Source: Poriferisphaera corsica (GTDB taxonomy: Bacteria > Planctomycetota > Phycisphaerae > Phycisphaerales > Phycisphaeraceae). From it: a DNA stretch of 64,000 nucleotides. The translations under genes were made by a program, and so were the position numbers. Below are positions 37,259 through 46,463 of this stretch, in pieces. The stretch spans positions 3,208,175-3,272,174 of the forward strand of contig NZ_CP036425.1 of NCBI RefSeq assembly GCF_007747445.1, given 5' to 3'. Every line of letters starts with the position of its first letter. Within the stretch, counting starts at the first letter, position 1. The notes beneath the pieces are model-generated. The model searched no databases. It worked only from the letters and a program-made list of their open reading frames with translations, and was not told where the DNA came from.

Positions 37259-37798
37259 TTATAGTTCGATCCACCAGCGCATGATTGGAACTGGACGATC
37301 GGAGATGGTGGCGGTTTCTTGAAGAATGCCGCCGCAGTTTTTGATGACACCGATAGAGGCGGGGTTATTGCTATCGCAGGTGATGAGCAGCCGGGTGAGG
37401 CCGTGTGTTTTGGCGACAGGAAGTGTTTGTTTGAGCATATACGTGGCGTAACCCTTACGGCGGTGGGCGGGGTGTACGTTGTAACCGATATGACCGCCAA
37501 ATTCGGCGAGTTGTGGCGATAGTTCATGTCGGAAATCGATCGAGCCGAGGATCTGATCATCAAAATTTATGAGCCAATAGACTGAGTGCGGAACAAGTCC
37601 TAACTGCGGGTTAGACTTTGCACGAGATTGCTTTAGCAGGTCGACGGCATGTGTAAAGCTATGGGTTTGAGACGAACGAAGTTCGTGCAAGCGCGGCGGC
37701 GTATTGGGTGGGTATAGCGCGTTATGGAAATCCCAGTAGGCTTGCTCCATATTCGGTGTTAGTTCGATGAGCTTTAGGTTTGATGTTGTTGTGGCCAT
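37259..37798 (-). CDS. GNAT family N-acetyltransferase, copy 2 of 3
   Basis: A 179-residue paralogue. The ATG at 37798 has AGGAG 7 nt upstream; the open frame to 37906 runs through the terminator of the previous gene and is not coding. The acetyl-CoA motif is YNVHPAHRRKGYATYML. The substrate-side part again shows NMEQAYWDFHNALYPP and SVYWLINFDDQILGSIDFRH. It is separated from copy 1 by 24 bp and probably co-transcribed with it. Confidence 0.9.
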   Translation of the reverse strand: MATTTSNLKLIELTPNMEQAYWDFHNALYPPNTPPRLHELRSSQTHSFTHAVDLLKQSRAKSNPQLGLVPHSVYWLINFDDQILGSIDFRHELSPQLAEFGGHIGYNVHPAHRRKGYATYMLKQTLPVAKTHGLTRLLITCDSNNPASIGVIKNCGGILQETATISDRPVPIMRWWIEL

Positions 37799-37863
37799 CG
37801 GCTCACTCCTAGAGATTTCGTCGCAAGATAAACAGATGTAGGACAGAGGGGGGGAGGGAGATA

Positions 37864-37891
37864 TAAAAAAACCCGCGAAACATGCGGGTTT
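37864..37891 (-). terminator. Intrinsic terminator after GNAT copy 3
   Basis: AAACCCGC (37869-37876) pairs with GCGGGTTT (37884-37891). On the minus strand it runs into seven T. It lies 27 bp after the copy 3 stop, so copy 3 is transcribed separately from copies 2 and 1. Confidence 0.9.
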
Positions 37892-37917
37892 GGTGGTCGT
37901 TCGCATGTGTGATTGTT

Positions 37918-38478
37918 TTATAAATTGATCCAGAATTTTTCGATCAGGTTGCCCGTGATATTGCTGACGTATTCTTCGGCCTTCACACCAGAGGACTTTT
38001 CAATCACGCGACGGGCGGCGGCGTTATCTTTATTGCATGTCAGAAGGATCGCGTCAATATTCTTATTTTTGGCAATAAGCTTGAGGGTATGGAGTAGCTG
38101 AGTGGCGGCACCGTGATTGCGGCTTTCAGGTTTAATTGCGAAGCCGATGTGGCCCCCTTCGGTGATGAGCGAGTCACTGAGGCGATGACGTAAACAGGCG
38201 GTTCCGTGGATGTTCTCGGAATTATCGATGAGCCAATAGGTGCTGCAAGGTACCCAACCTTTGGGAAGATTATCCTCGGAACGAAAATCCAGACAGCGTT
38301 TAATGCCATCAAGGAAATCTTCTTTGCAGGTGAGGGTTTCGTCTTCGGTAGAGCGCAGCATAGGCCCGATGCCGTTGATGTACTGCCAGTTATCGTAGTG
38401 GAAGTTCTGGCAGAACTGCATGTAGGCTTCATAAAGCGTTTCGTTGGGTTCGATGATGCGCAAACTTCTCACATCCAT
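37918..38478 (-). CDS. GNAT family N-acetyltransferase, copy 3 of 3
   Basis: A 186-residue paralogue of the two following genes. GAGG lies 8 nt before the ATG. The acetyl-CoA motif is FAIKPESRNHGAATQLL, where the usual GYAT reads GAAT. The N-terminal part keeps the shared pattern (EAYMQFCQNFHYDNW; PKGWVPCSTYWLIDNSENIH). It is the most diverged of the three. It has its own terminator downstream and another (tpx) upstream. Confidence 0.88.
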   Translation of the reverse strand: MDVRSLRIIEPNETLYEAYMQFCQNFHYDNWQYINGIGPMLRSTEDETLTCKEDFLDGIKRCLDFRSEDNLPKGWVPCSTYWLIDNSENIHGTACLRHRLSDSLITEGGHIGFAIKPESRNHGAATQLLHTLKLIAKNKNIDAILLTCNKDNAAARRVIEKSSGVKAEEYVSNITGNLIEKFWINL

Positions 38479-38499
38479 GTATGGACCTCACTGTGGGTA

Positions 38500-38537
38500 A
38501 AAAAAGAAAAATGGCTCGTACTGATAATACGAGCCAT
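38500..38537 (-). terminator. Intrinsic terminator of tpx
   Basis: ATGGCTCGTA (38511-38520) pairs with TACGAGCCAT (38528-38537). The minus strand continues in T-rich sequence. It lies 41 bp after the tpx stop. Confidence 0.9.
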
Positions 38538-38577
38538 TGTCTCATGTTTCTGCTGATTTGAACAGTCTAGGCCTCGC

Positions 38578-39093
38578 TTAGAGCAATTCTTTAGCGGCAG
38601 CAATGGCGGCATCGTAGTTTGGCTCTTGAGCGATCTCCGGGACGACTTCTACGTATTTCACGGTGTCGTCTTTATCGAGCACGACGATTTGCCGAGCAAG
38701 AAGGCCGAGCTCTTTAACACGAACACCGTAGGCTGAGCCGAAAGAGTGATCGTAGTAGTCGGAGAGGCATTCAACCGCATCGATACCTGCTGCACCACAC
38801 CAACGCTTCTGAGCGGGCGGAAGATCGACACTAATCGTGAGGATGACAACGCCATCGCCAAGCGAAGCTGCATCGGTGTTGAAGTGACGGGTCTGTGCAT
38901 CACAGACAGGGGTGTCGAGTGATGGAATGATAGAGATGATCTTAACTTTGCCTGCGTAGTCAGCGAGTGACTTAACAGAGAAATCGTTCGCACGGAGCTG
39001 GAAATCTGGAGCCTTTTGGCCGACTGTGATTTCATCGCCCACGAGTGTCATCGGGTTGCCCTTAAAGGTAATGGCGCCTGCGCGTTCGGTCAT
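38578..39093 (-). CDS. tpx: Thiol peroxidase (atypical 2-Cys peroxiredoxin)
   Basis: A 171-residue Tpx that reduces hydrogen peroxide and alkyl hydroperoxides with thioredoxin. The ATG at 39093 has AAAGGA 8 nt upstream. The peroxidatic Cys64 is in SLDTPVCDAQTRHF, and the resolving Cys99 in KRWCGAAGID, the spacing expected for Tpx. A third cysteine (VECLSDY) follows. FKGNPMTLVGDEITVGQKAP is the typical N-terminus. The frame extends to 39165 without support. Monocistronic. Confidence 0.96.
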   Translation of the reverse strand: MTERAGAITFKGNPMTLVGDEITVGQKAPDFQLRANDFSVKSLADYAGKVKIISIIPSLDTPVCDAQTRHFNTDAASLGDGVVILTISVDLPPAQKRWCGAAGIDAVECLSDYYDHSFGSAYGVRVKELGLLARQIVVLDKDDTVKYVEVVPEIAQEPNYDAAIAAAKELL

Positions 39094-39243
39094 CGGAATG
39101 TTCCTTTCGTGTGGCGGCAAGATCAGGATGGCAGCATTCAAACATGCATCCGAGCCGCACGACATTTTTATATATTTTCCCTTTACCCCCTGTTCTCACG
39201 TGCTGGCATTGTATGGCGGCAAAGGTCGTGTTGCCAGCTTTGA

Positions 39244-40155
39244 TTAACGAGCGATCGCTCCTGTTTTGTGGAGAAATGTTTCGATGGCAGCCCAGTACGC
39301 TTCTTGCGATGGCGGCGTGTTGTGGGACATATCGTCGAAAATCATCAACGTGCCTTGATCAGGTGAAAGAGTGGCAAAATTACGACGAGCATGATGTGGC
39401 GGAATGATCTCGTCGCGTCGGCCGTGAATGATCAGAACTGGTTGGTCGTAATTTTGCAGAACCGAATTGACATCAAGTTTGTCGAAAACAAGGAAGCCGG
39501 GCAGGAAAAATTTGCGAGCAAGCGGCGTCACGCTCGTAAAAGTGGATTCAAGTATGAGACCAACGGAAGGACGTTTTGCGGCCAAACCCGCTGCGATACC
39601 ACCCCCAATAGAGCGGCCATGCACGATGACACGATCAGCATCGACGTCAGGTCGCTGCGTGATCATATCGTAAGCTTGTGTAAAATCAGTCAAGATCGCG
39701 CGTTCACTGGGTTTACCCGCCGAGCGGCCATAACCTTTGAACTCCACTAATAAAACATGCAGCCCCAGCTGACGATAATCGTCAAATTCAAAAAGCCAAT
39801 TATCGATCACCTCGCCGTTCCCATGAGCAAAAATGATCACCGGAGCGGGTTGTTCAGGGCTAAGGTTATGAGCCTTGAGAAACCAAGCTTCGGTTCCCTG
39901 GCCACGAGCCGCCGAGCCGTTTTCGTCAAACCAGATCACCTCGATATCAGCCTGTAAGGCCTGACTCTCAGTGATCCCCTGCCCTGCATCGTTCATTGCC
40001 CAACGCGGCCACAGAATCATTCGTTGCATTGAACAACCAGCGATCACCAAGAAAACTACAGTTATGAGCAGAAACCAGATCAAGGTTTTGCGTACCCCGA
40101 AAAAAGTCTTCTTTTTAACAATTAACTGTTCAAACTCAATCAATTCTGGCTGCAA
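39244..40155 (-). CDS. Alpha/beta-hydrolase, predicted lipoprotein
   Basis: A 303-residue hydrolase. The best start is a TTG at 40155: a perfect GGGAGG sits 9 nt upstream, and no ATG precedes the signal sequence. A hydrophobic segment ends in VIAGC, a lipobox, so the protein is probably membrane-anchored by lipid. The fold shows VIIFAHGNGEVIDNW (oxyanion hole), nucleophile Ser in VIVHGRSIGGGIAAGL, Asp in IIHGRRDEIIPPHHA and His in FDDMSHNTPP. It resembles BEM46/DUF-type alpha/beta hydrolases. Substrate unknown. Confidence 0.85.
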   Translation of the reverse strand: MQPELIEFEQLIVKKKTFFGVRKTLIWFLLITVVFLVIAGCSMQRMILWPRWAMNDAGQGITESQALQADIEVIWFDENGSAARGQGTEAWFLKAHNLSPEQPAPVIIFAHGNGEVIDNWLFEFDDYRQLGLHVLLVEFKGYGRSAGKPSERAILTDFTQAYDMITQRPDVDADRVIVHGRSIGGGIAAGLAAKRPSVGLILESTFTSVTPLARKFFLPGFLVFDKLDVNSVLQNYDQPVLIIHGRRDEIIPPHHARRNFATLSPDQGTLMIFDDMSHNTPPSQEAYWAAIETFLHKTGAIAR

Positions 40156-40423
40156 GATCGAAATCCTCCCGAAAGGTTTTCTATAGAACCATTTTAATCT
40201 ATTGTGAATCCAAACGATACGAAAAATCAAAAGACAACTGTATCTACTATCTAGAATAGATGGCTGCAAACCTGCGACCTATTGTTTGGACACTTGGCGC
40301 ATCAAATTCGGCTATCTAACATGAAATAAAATCAGTTGCCTTTTGGCTATATTCAGGACAAACACTGATATCATTTGCTTAGTCGATCTATCATGATCCA
40401 AGCAAGCACAGGAGACCCCACCC

Positions 40424-41386
40424 ATGGCGCAGACGCAAGAAACGCCCACACTGCATAACAAGACCTATCCCAACGTTCTTCAAACGGTGTACAACACACC
40501 CTTGGTTAAGCTGAACAAGCTCTGCCCTGAAGGCGCGACGATTCTGGTCAAGTGTGAGTATTTCAACCCGATGGCCTCGGTGAAGGACCGTATTGGCCGA
40601 TCAATGATTGAGGACGCCGAAAAACAAGGCATCCTCACCCCTAAAACCCATATTATCGAACCCACTTCAGGCAACACCGGCATCGCGCTCGCGTTCGTTG
40701 CCGCAGCAAAAGGCTACAAACTCACCCTCACGATGCCTGAAACCATGTCCGTCGAACGCAGAGCCCTCCTCCGCGCTCTCGGTGCAAACCTCGTCCTTAC
40801 ACCCGGCTCCGAAGGCATGAAAGGCGCTATCGCCAAAGCCGCCGAGCTCGTTGGCACCAATGACAACGCATGGATGCCTCAACAATTCGAAAACCCTGCG
40901 AACCCTGCGGTTCACTATGCAACTACAGGCCCCGAAATATGGAACGACACCAACGGCAAAGCCGACATGGTCGTTTCAGGCGTTGGAACCGGAGGCACAA
41001 TCACCGGCATCACCAAGTTCTTCAAAGAACGCAACCCTGACTTCCGCGCCTACGCAGTCGAGCCCGCTTCCTCCCCGGTCATCGGTGGCGGCAAGCCGGG
41101 CCCACACAAAATCCAGGGCATCGGCGCCGGCTTCATCCCCAAAAATCTCGATACCTCGCTCCTCAATGGCACTGAAACCGTCACCGACGACGAAGCGTTT
41201 GATTGGGCACGCAAGCTCGCTCAAGAAGAAGGCATCTTTGGCGGCATCTCCACTGGAGCCAATATCTGCGCAGCGGTACGCATCGCTTCTCGGCCTGAAA
41301 ATCGGGGCAAAACCATCGCCACCATCGCATGTTCATTTGGTGAACGATATCTCTCTACCCCACTCTTTGATGGCCTAATGGGCTAA
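40424..41386 (+). CDS. cysK: Cysteine synthase A (O-acetylserine sulfhydrylase)
   Basis: A 320-residue PLP enzyme making cysteine from O-acetylserine and sulfide. The PLP lysine is Lys54 in [15 protein letters not shown]. The substrate loop is [13 protein letters not shown], the phosphate-binding loop [13 protein letters not shown], and [15 protein letters not shown] follows. AGGAGA lies 9 nt before the ATG. Monocistronic with a strong terminator. No serine acetyltransferase gene is adjacent. Confidence 0.96.
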   Translation: MAQTQETPTLHNKTYPNVLQTVYNTPLVKLNKLCPEGATILVKCEYFNPMASVKDRIGRSMIEDAEKQGILTPKTHIIEPTSGNTGIALAFVAAAKGYKLTLTMPETMSVERRALLRALGANLVLTPGSEGMKGAIAKAAELVGTNDNAWMPQQFENPANPAVHYATTGPEIWNDTNGKADMVVSGVGTGGTITGITKFFKERNPDFRAYAVEPASSPVIGGGKPGPHKIQGIGAGFIPKNLDTSLLNGTETVTDDEAFDWARKLAQEEGIFGGISTGANICAAVRIASRPENRGKTIATIACSFGERYLSTPLFDGLMG

Positions 41387-41410
41387 CCCTAAAGACTAAC
41401 CCGCAATCAA

Positions 41411-41441
41411 AACCGAAGCACACTATGTGCTTCGGTTTTTT
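41411..41441 (+). terminator. Intrinsic terminator of cysK
   Basis: AACCGAAGCACA-cta-TGTGCTTCGGTT, a perfect 12-bp stem, followed by TTTT. It lies 25 bp after the stop. Confidence 0.95.
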
Positions 41442-41544
41442 CATACCCTTCATTGTCTCCCCACGCATCCTCCCTATTCAGGATTTTGCCTGAATGCCAA
41501 CCTCTATAGTCATTTCAGACTTTGCCTGCCTAAAGTTCACTGTC

Positions 41545-42315
41545 ATGAAGAGAATCCATCTTCCACATCCTCACCTCCCCCACATCCCTAGGCCGCACCT
41601 GCGTCTCCCCCACTCATGCCCCGTCTCTGGTGAAAGCACACCCACTCGTGATCGCATCCCTGTCACCGCAATTCAGCACAGCGTCATCGACATGATCCAC
41701 AACGATCACCCGTGCACGCAGACCGCGAAATGGATTTCGCGCGCTATCGTCGATGAATACAACTCTCGCCATGTCCAAAGCATACTTCACGCTGACAAAG
41801 GCGAACTCTCAAAACTCGACGAAGAAGTCATGCGCGCAATCCAAGAACAGGATATCCTCTCCACAAATATTCACGAAGAATACGAAGAGGACATGACCTT
41901 AGGCTCACGCGCAGCAGATACCGTCGCCACTTTCGGCGGCTCATGGATTTTCGTCATCAGTTTCACCGTCTTCATTATCTTCTGGATGGCGATCAACACA
42001 TACTGGTTCTTCCATCTTTCCAACTTCGATCCCTACCCCTTCATCTTGCTTAATCTCGTTCTCTCCTGCTTGGCTGCGCTCCAAGCCCCTATCATCATGA
42101 TGTCTCAAAACCGCCAAGGTGCAAAAGATCGCATCCGTGACGAGAACGAATACAAAGTCTCACTCAAAGCTGAACTTGAAGTGCGAAAACTAAGTGAAAA
42201 AATGGATGCGCACATGGAAAAACAATGGGGGCACATGATCGAACTACAGGAAGCACAAATGGAACTGCTCAGACACATCTACGAAAAGCACGATCAACAC
42301 CCTGATCACCTCTGA
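41545..42315 (+). CDS. DUF1003 membrane protein
   Basis: A 256-residue protein from the ATG at 41545. The DUF1003 core is at about 140-235: RAADTVATFGGSWIFVISFT, two transmembrane helices, FILLNLVLSCLAALQAPIIM, then MSQNRQGAKDRIRDENEYKV and a coiled-coil tail rich in Glu/Lys/Met. The N-terminus is His/Pro-rich (PHPHLPHIPRPHLRLPHSCP), which could bind metal or be disordered. No Shine-Dalgarno; a TAAAGT ends 8 nt before the ATG. Family function is unknown. Confidence 0.87.
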   Translation: MKRIHLPHPHLPHIPRPHLRLPHSCPVSGESTPTRDRIPVTAIQHSVIDMIHNDHPCTQTAKWISRAIVDEYNSRHVQSILHADKGELSKLDEEVMRAIQEQDILSTNIHEEYEEDMTLGSRAADTVATFGGSWIFVISFTVFIIFWMAINTYWFFHLSNFDPYPFILLNLVLSCLAALQAPIIMMSQNRQGAKDRIRDENEYKVSLKAELEVRKLSEKMDAHMEKQWGHMIELQEAQMELLRHIYEKHDQHPDHL

Positions 42316-42407
42316 ATACTTTCAGCTTCATCAAGGTTCTACATTGGTATACAATCCTGACAAGCAATCGTATTAAAGTGGTTTGTTCATCTCAATGGAG
42401 TCTACAC

Positions 42408-43424
42408 ATGGAATACCGCATTCTCGGCCGCACCGGCATCCGCGTCTCACCGCTCACCCTCGGCACCATGACCTATGGCTCCACGACCTCGCAAGACGAA
42501 GCCGACAAAATCGTCGCAACTTCCATTGACGCTGGCATCAACCTGATTGATACCGCTAATGTTTATAACACCGGGATTTCTGAGCAATTTGTCGGCAAAG
42601 CCATCGCCAAAACAGGCCTCCGCGAGCACATCGTCCTTGCCACCAAATGTCACGGCAACATGTTCAAAGATCAACCCCTCAACCCAAACCGTTGGGGAAA
42701 CTCACGCCGCCAAATCATACAGCAATGCGAAGCCTCACTCACACGACTCAACACAGACTACATCGACCTCTATCAGATTCATAGACCCGACCCTCATTGC
42801 CCGATTGACGAAACCATGCGCGCACTCGATGACCTCGTCCGTTCTGGCAAAGTACGCTATATCGGCTGCTCCACCTTCGCCGCGTGGCAACTCGTTGAAT
42901 CACTTTGGGTCAGCGAAAAACTCTCACTTAATCGTTTCGTCACAGAGCAGCCGCCTTACAACCTATTAGACCGTCGCATCGAACGCGAACTTATCCCCGC
43001 CTGCCAACACTACGGTCTCGGCATCCTTCCCTGGTCACCACTTGCAGGTGGCTTCCTCACCGGTAAATACACACGCCAAAACACATCACCCAAGGACGCG
43101 CGATACACCAACTCTCAGAACCCACGCGTCAATGAACTTATGAGTGAACGCTGCTTTGATGCGATCGAAAAACTACAAGAACTTGCTAGGCAAAAAGACA
43201 CTTCATTAACCACGCTTTCACTCGCGTGGTGTATGAATCAACCCGGTATCACCTCCCCCATCATCGGCCCACGCACACTCGAACAACTCATCGACAATCT
43301 CTCTGCTCTAAATCTGTCTATCACAGATGCCGATCGCGAAGCGATCGACAGCATCATCCCGCCCGGCACATTCCTCTCCCATTATTACGACACCCGCTCC
43401 TACGAATACCGAAGCGGACAGTAA
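42408..43424 (+). CDS. Aldo/keto reductase
   Basis: A 338-residue NADPH-dependent oxidoreductase with the (alpha/beta)8 fold. The ATG at 42408 has TGGAG 7 nt upstream. The catalytic tetrad is visible: Asp48 and Tyr53 in INLIDTANVYNTG, Lys80 in VLATKCHG, and His in YIDLYQIHRPD. The C-terminal cofactor site includes SPIIGPRTLEQLIDN. It resembles the YajO/AKR11-12 type. Substrate unknown. Followed by a long AT-rich spacer. Confidence 0.93.
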   Translation: MEYRILGRTGIRVSPLTLGTMTYGSTTSQDEADKIVATSIDAGINLIDTANVYNTGISEQFVGKAIAKTGLREHIVLATKCHGNMFKDQPLNPNRWGNSRRQIIQQCEASLTRLNTDYIDLYQIHRPDPHCPIDETMRALDDLVRSGKVRYIGCSTFAAWQLVESLWVSEKLSLNRFVTEQPPYNLLDRRIERELIPACQHYGLGILPWSPLAGGFLTGKYTRQNTSPKDARYTNSQNPRVNELMSERCFDAIEKLQELARQKDTSLTTLSLAWCMNQPGITSPIIGPRTLEQLIDNLSALNLSITDADREAIDSIIPPGTFLSHYYDTRSYEYRSGQ

Positions 43425-43985
43425 GAAACTATTTAAATTTATAAAGTCATTTAGTGACTTAATCCCACTATGAGGTAACATGCGTGTAAGGTTAATTGAA
43501 ACAAAGGCATCATCAACCTGCAACTATATATTTATACTACTTCAACTCTATCAAGGGATTCTATCCCTCTATTTATTGACATGTTCTGTATACAAATAGC
43601 TGAAACACAAGCACAACATTCAAGGCAAATAATTCGAGAATAAAAAATTTAGCTATCCCTAGAATCCAACGTCTCTAATCTAAATCATTTGTCAACATAA
43701 GTACTATATATCTCAGGCATATCTTAGACATGCGTAAAACCCCTAACTAATCAATCCAATGTGAAATACTGATTTAATGACAAGCAGCGCCAAATCGCTA
43801 TGTAACCTTGATTTTATAACTATCCACCAAATACTTATTTCACGAACTTGTGCAAAACTACATGCTTCATCTGTATTTTTACAGGGTAACTTCGTTTACA
43901 TTAAGCCACTTAAGCACTTTTAATTCTATCAATAAAACAAATTACATTTTACAGAACATTTTTATTGATATGCGACACAATAGTA
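43425..43985. other. AT-rich intergenic region after the aldo/keto reductase
   Basis: About 560 bp, markedly richer in A/T than its neighbours and free of open frames over 60 codons. A weak hairpin AAGTCA-tttag-TGACTT near 43444-43460 may end the reductase transcript. No tRNA or repeat is seen. Confidence 0.5.
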
Positions 43986-44017
43986 TTGACACAAAGCCAA
44001 GCCTAATGTTATATAAT
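43986..44017 (+). promoter_or_regulatory. Sigma-70-type promoter of the first prepilin-like gene
   Basis: A perfect TTGACA at 43986-43991 is followed by TTATAT at 44009-44014 (17-bp spacer), overlapping a perfect TATAAT at 44012-44017 (20-bp spacer). Transcription would start near 44022, giving a 5' leader of about 200 nt with a small GCAGC-rich stem. Confidence 0.7.
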
Positions 44018-44226
44018 TAGATAATGATTAGAATTTCTGGCGGCTAATCATTCTGTATTTTTACGATTTCTAGTCTCATTAAATATTTTTCTTATTTCAG
44101 CTTGTTTACTTTTACATAGTTTTTTAGCAATCAAATCTACTGCGCTAATGCCACTCATTCTAGTAAGAGTTAGTGCAGCAATATTTTTGCAGCAGCTATT
44201 GTTTACACATCTTCAGGAGAGCAATC

Positions 44227-45054
44227 ATGCCCACATCGCCGCGTTCATATCGACATGCATTCACTTTAATCGAACTTCTTGTTGTCATTTCAATTATAGC
44301 ATTGCTGATTGGTATTTTACTGCCAGCATTAGGGGCCGCTCGCAAAACTGCCCAAGGCATCCAATGCCTGAGTAATTCCAGGCAACTCGGCACCGCTGCA
44401 TATGTTTATTCACAAGCATATGATCAACACATGATGCCCGCACAAAGCCATTGGGGCGGAACATCTGTTCCCGACGAACAAAAGTATTGGGGCGGCTTGC
44501 TCAGTGCAGATGGCATAATCACATCACCTGAATTCTTCGTTTGCCCATCATTCAACCCAGTACGCGAATTCCTCGTATCTGCAATCGACCCCAATGACCC
44601 CACCGACTCTGGTTGGTTTTTCACACATTATGGATATAACGCATATCACTTAGGCTCACTCATCAGGCCATCAATCCTTGGCTACGTCGATTCAGAATGG
44701 TGGGTACCTACCACTCGCGAAGTTTACACCTTGAAGTATGTATCCATTCAAAATCCAACCGAAACCGTCATGTTCGCTGACTCGCACTATCCAGAGTGGA
44801 ACCCAAGCGGTAAAGAAGGTGGCATGTTTGCTTTAAGCGACTCATTCAAACTTGGCGGCACAGGTGATCCGCACCCTAGACACAACAAAAATGTAAACAC
44901 AACTTTTCTAGATGGCCATGCAGAATCGGTTGCCACAAGGTGGAATCCTGATGAACACGACAATGTGCATGACATCGAATATTCCGCATATGCAGATGAT
45001 ATCTTCGGCGGCATCAACACAACACCCGATGACAATAAATGGGACATGAAATAA
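44227..45054 (+). CDS. Prepilin-like (type II pseudopilin) protein with H-X9-DG domain, copy 1
   Basis: A 275-residue protein from the ATG at 44227, with AGGAGAG 6 nt upstream. A short basic leader is cut before [20 protein letters not shown], the N-methylation helix of type IV pilin/pseudopilins; the residue before the cut is Ala, not the usual Gly. The exported domain contains [20 protein letters not shown], the H-X9-DG signature of planctomycete prepilin-associated proteins, and ends DDNKWDMK. Role is probably in a type II secretion-like pseudopilus or a surface structure; neither is proven. A terminator and a second copy follow. Confidence 0.92.
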   Translation: MPTSPRSYRHAFTLIELLVVISIIALLIGILLPALGAARKTAQGIQCLSNSRQLGTAAYVYSQAYDQHMMPAQSHWGGTSVPDEQKYWGGLLSADGIITSPEFFVCPSFNPVREFLVSAIDPNDPTDSGWFFTHYGYNAYHLGSLIRPSILGYVDSEWWVPTTREVYTLKYVSIQNPTETVMFADSHYPEWNPSGKEGGMFALSDSFKLGGTGDPHPRHNKNVNTTFLDGHAESVATRWNPDEHDNVHDIEYSAYADDIFGGINTTPDDNKWDMK

Positions 45055-45079
45055 CTCCCCCCGCAAAATCAGAATTCCC

Positions 45080-45104
45080 AAACCCGCATCTCGCGGGTTT
45101 TTTT
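45080..45104 (+). terminator. Intrinsic terminator of prepilin-like copy 1
   Basis: AAACCCGC-atctc-GCGGGTTT followed by TTTT, 25 bp after the stop. The two prepilin-like genes are therefore separate transcripts. Confidence 0.92.
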
Positions 45105-45333
45105 ATGCGCCAAACAAATTCCAATCACAAATTTAACGTAAATTTAGCACGTACAATTAATATTCATTCATTGACTTATATTTTTGGCATCATTATTATA
45201 TAAGTAAGATACATTGATTTAATTGCATCAGTACGAAGTTATTTAGCACTTTTTATATTCTATTTCCAGGCAAAATACCGGCATAAAGCAATCTAAACGC
45301 TTAGGCCAATAAATACACACATCGGAGCTTTAT

Positions 45334-46170
45334 ATGAATCACCCTTCACTTCAATGTAGACCCAAAATAGGCTTTACACTTATCGAACTACTTGTCGTCA
45401 TATCGATCATCGCTTTGCTTATCGGCATTCTCCTCCCTGCCCTTGGCTCAGCACGCAAAACCGCCCAAGACATCAAATGCCTTAGCAATATCCGCCAAAT
45501 CAATATCGCACACCTCGCTTACACCATCGAGAATGATGACTTCATTGTCCACGCATCTCGAAACGACAAGGGCTATTTAGATATTTACTCATCAACCTCA
45601 AGATGGTGGTCAGCCCTTATCACAATCGGTGGCTACGGCTCAACACGCGAAATGTTTAGCTGCCCACGTTTCGACGTCGCAAAAGATCATACGGGTAGCA
45701 TCCATTTCGCCGACATGGAAAATGAATCAGACTACAGATGGACAAATGCAGACTACGGCCTGAACGCTTCAGTTCTCGCAAGACGCCGAGTATTCGAAAA
45801 ACTCGACCCCAAAAGCCCACTTTCATATGACGGCGACAATTCATCGCGCACCAACGACGCCCGCAATCCCGTTGACACACTCATGTTTGCCGACAGTTGG
45901 CTTGAACAATACGAAGACACCTCAGACCAACGCGGCCATATGTGGATGGGCTTCTCATTCGCCGGCGGACTACCACACGGCCGTCACAACGGCAAAAGCT
46001 GCAACATCGGCTGGCTAGACGGACACGCCTCCTCATTCTCATTCCCAAGCATCTATGTCTCCAAAGACGGATTCGACAACGGCCCATTCGGTGAGGAGCA
46101 ACTCGGCACCTACGGCGGCCCACTTGGCATCGAAACATCTTCCGATGACAACGTTTGGGACCTCAAATAG
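45334..46170 (+). CDS. Prepilin-like (type II pseudopilin) protein with H-X9-DG domain, copy 2
   Basis: A 278-residue paralogue of the previous gene, with CGGAGC 6 nt before the ATG. The leader ends in Gly before [20 protein letters not shown], the standard prepilin peptidase site. It keeps LPALGSARKTAQDIKCLSNI, LMFADSWLEQYED and GRHNGKSCNIGWLDGHASS, where the H-to-DG spacing is 10 rather than 9 residues, and ends DDNVWDLK. The middle regions of the two copies have diverged strongly, suggesting different partners. Confidence 0.92.
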   Translation: MNHPSLQCRPKIGFTLIELLVVISIIALLIGILLPALGSARKTAQDIKCLSNIRQINIAHLAYTIENDDFIVHASRNDKGYLDIYSSTSRWWSALITIGGYGSTREMFSCPRFDVAKDHTGSIHFADMENESDYRWTNADYGLNASVLARRRVFEKLDPKSPLSYDGDNSSRTNDARNPVDTLMFADSWLEQYEDTSDQRGHMWMGFSFAGGLPHGRHNGKSCNIGWLDGHASSFSFPSIYVSKDGFDNGPFGEEQLGTYGGPLGIETSSDDNVWDLK

Positions 46171-46198
46171 CACCAACACACAACTAAACCCTCTACAA

Positions 46199-46225
46199 GA
46201 ACCCGCACTTTCGCGGGTTCTTTTT
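46199..46225 (+). terminator. Intrinsic terminator of prepilin-like copy 2
   Basis: GAACCCGC and GCGGGTTC (46199-46220) form an 8-bp stem followed by TTTTT, 28 bp after the stop. Confidence 0.92.
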
Positions 46226-46287
46226 ATCCACACCTCCCCCCTTATTACCCAACCTCATCCTTCCTTCCCGACAATCCCCCTCATTTC

Positions 46288-46316
46288 TTGCTCGAAATTG
46301 CACTAAATGCTATGAT
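46288..46316 (+). promoter_or_regulatory. Promoter of tRNA-Cys
   Basis: TTGCTC (46288-46293) and TATGAT (46311-46316) are 17 bp apart. The predicted start near 46323 lies about 27 bp before the mature tRNA end. Confidence 0.65.
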
Positions 46317-46349
46317 TTCCCACTCGCATCACCGATGCAACATCTTTAT

Positions 46350-46423
46350 GGCCGTGTACCAAAGTGGACTAATGGGGCTGATTGCAAATCAGTTGTTCGT
46401 GGGTTCGAATCCCACCGCGGCCT
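46350..46423 (+). tRNA. tRNA-Cys (anticodon GCA)
   Basis: A full cloverleaf: acceptor GGCCGTG/CGCGGCC (one G-U pair); D-arm CCA...TGG with GG in the loop; anticodon arm GCTGA-TTGCAAA-TCAGT with GCA at the wobble-first position; T-arm GTGGG-TTCGAAT-CCCAC; discriminator U, correct for cysteine. CCA is not encoded, so it must be added enzymatically. Its own promoter and terminator flank it. Confidence 0.96.
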
Positions 46424-46437
46424 TTCAAACGCTACAA

Positions 46438-46463
46438 ACCTGCTCACCCGAGCAGGTTTTTTT
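46438..46463 (+). terminator. Intrinsic terminator of tRNA-Cys
   Basis: ACCTGCTC-accc-GAGCAGGT followed by TTTTTT, 15 nt beyond the mature tRNA. Confidence 0.93.
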
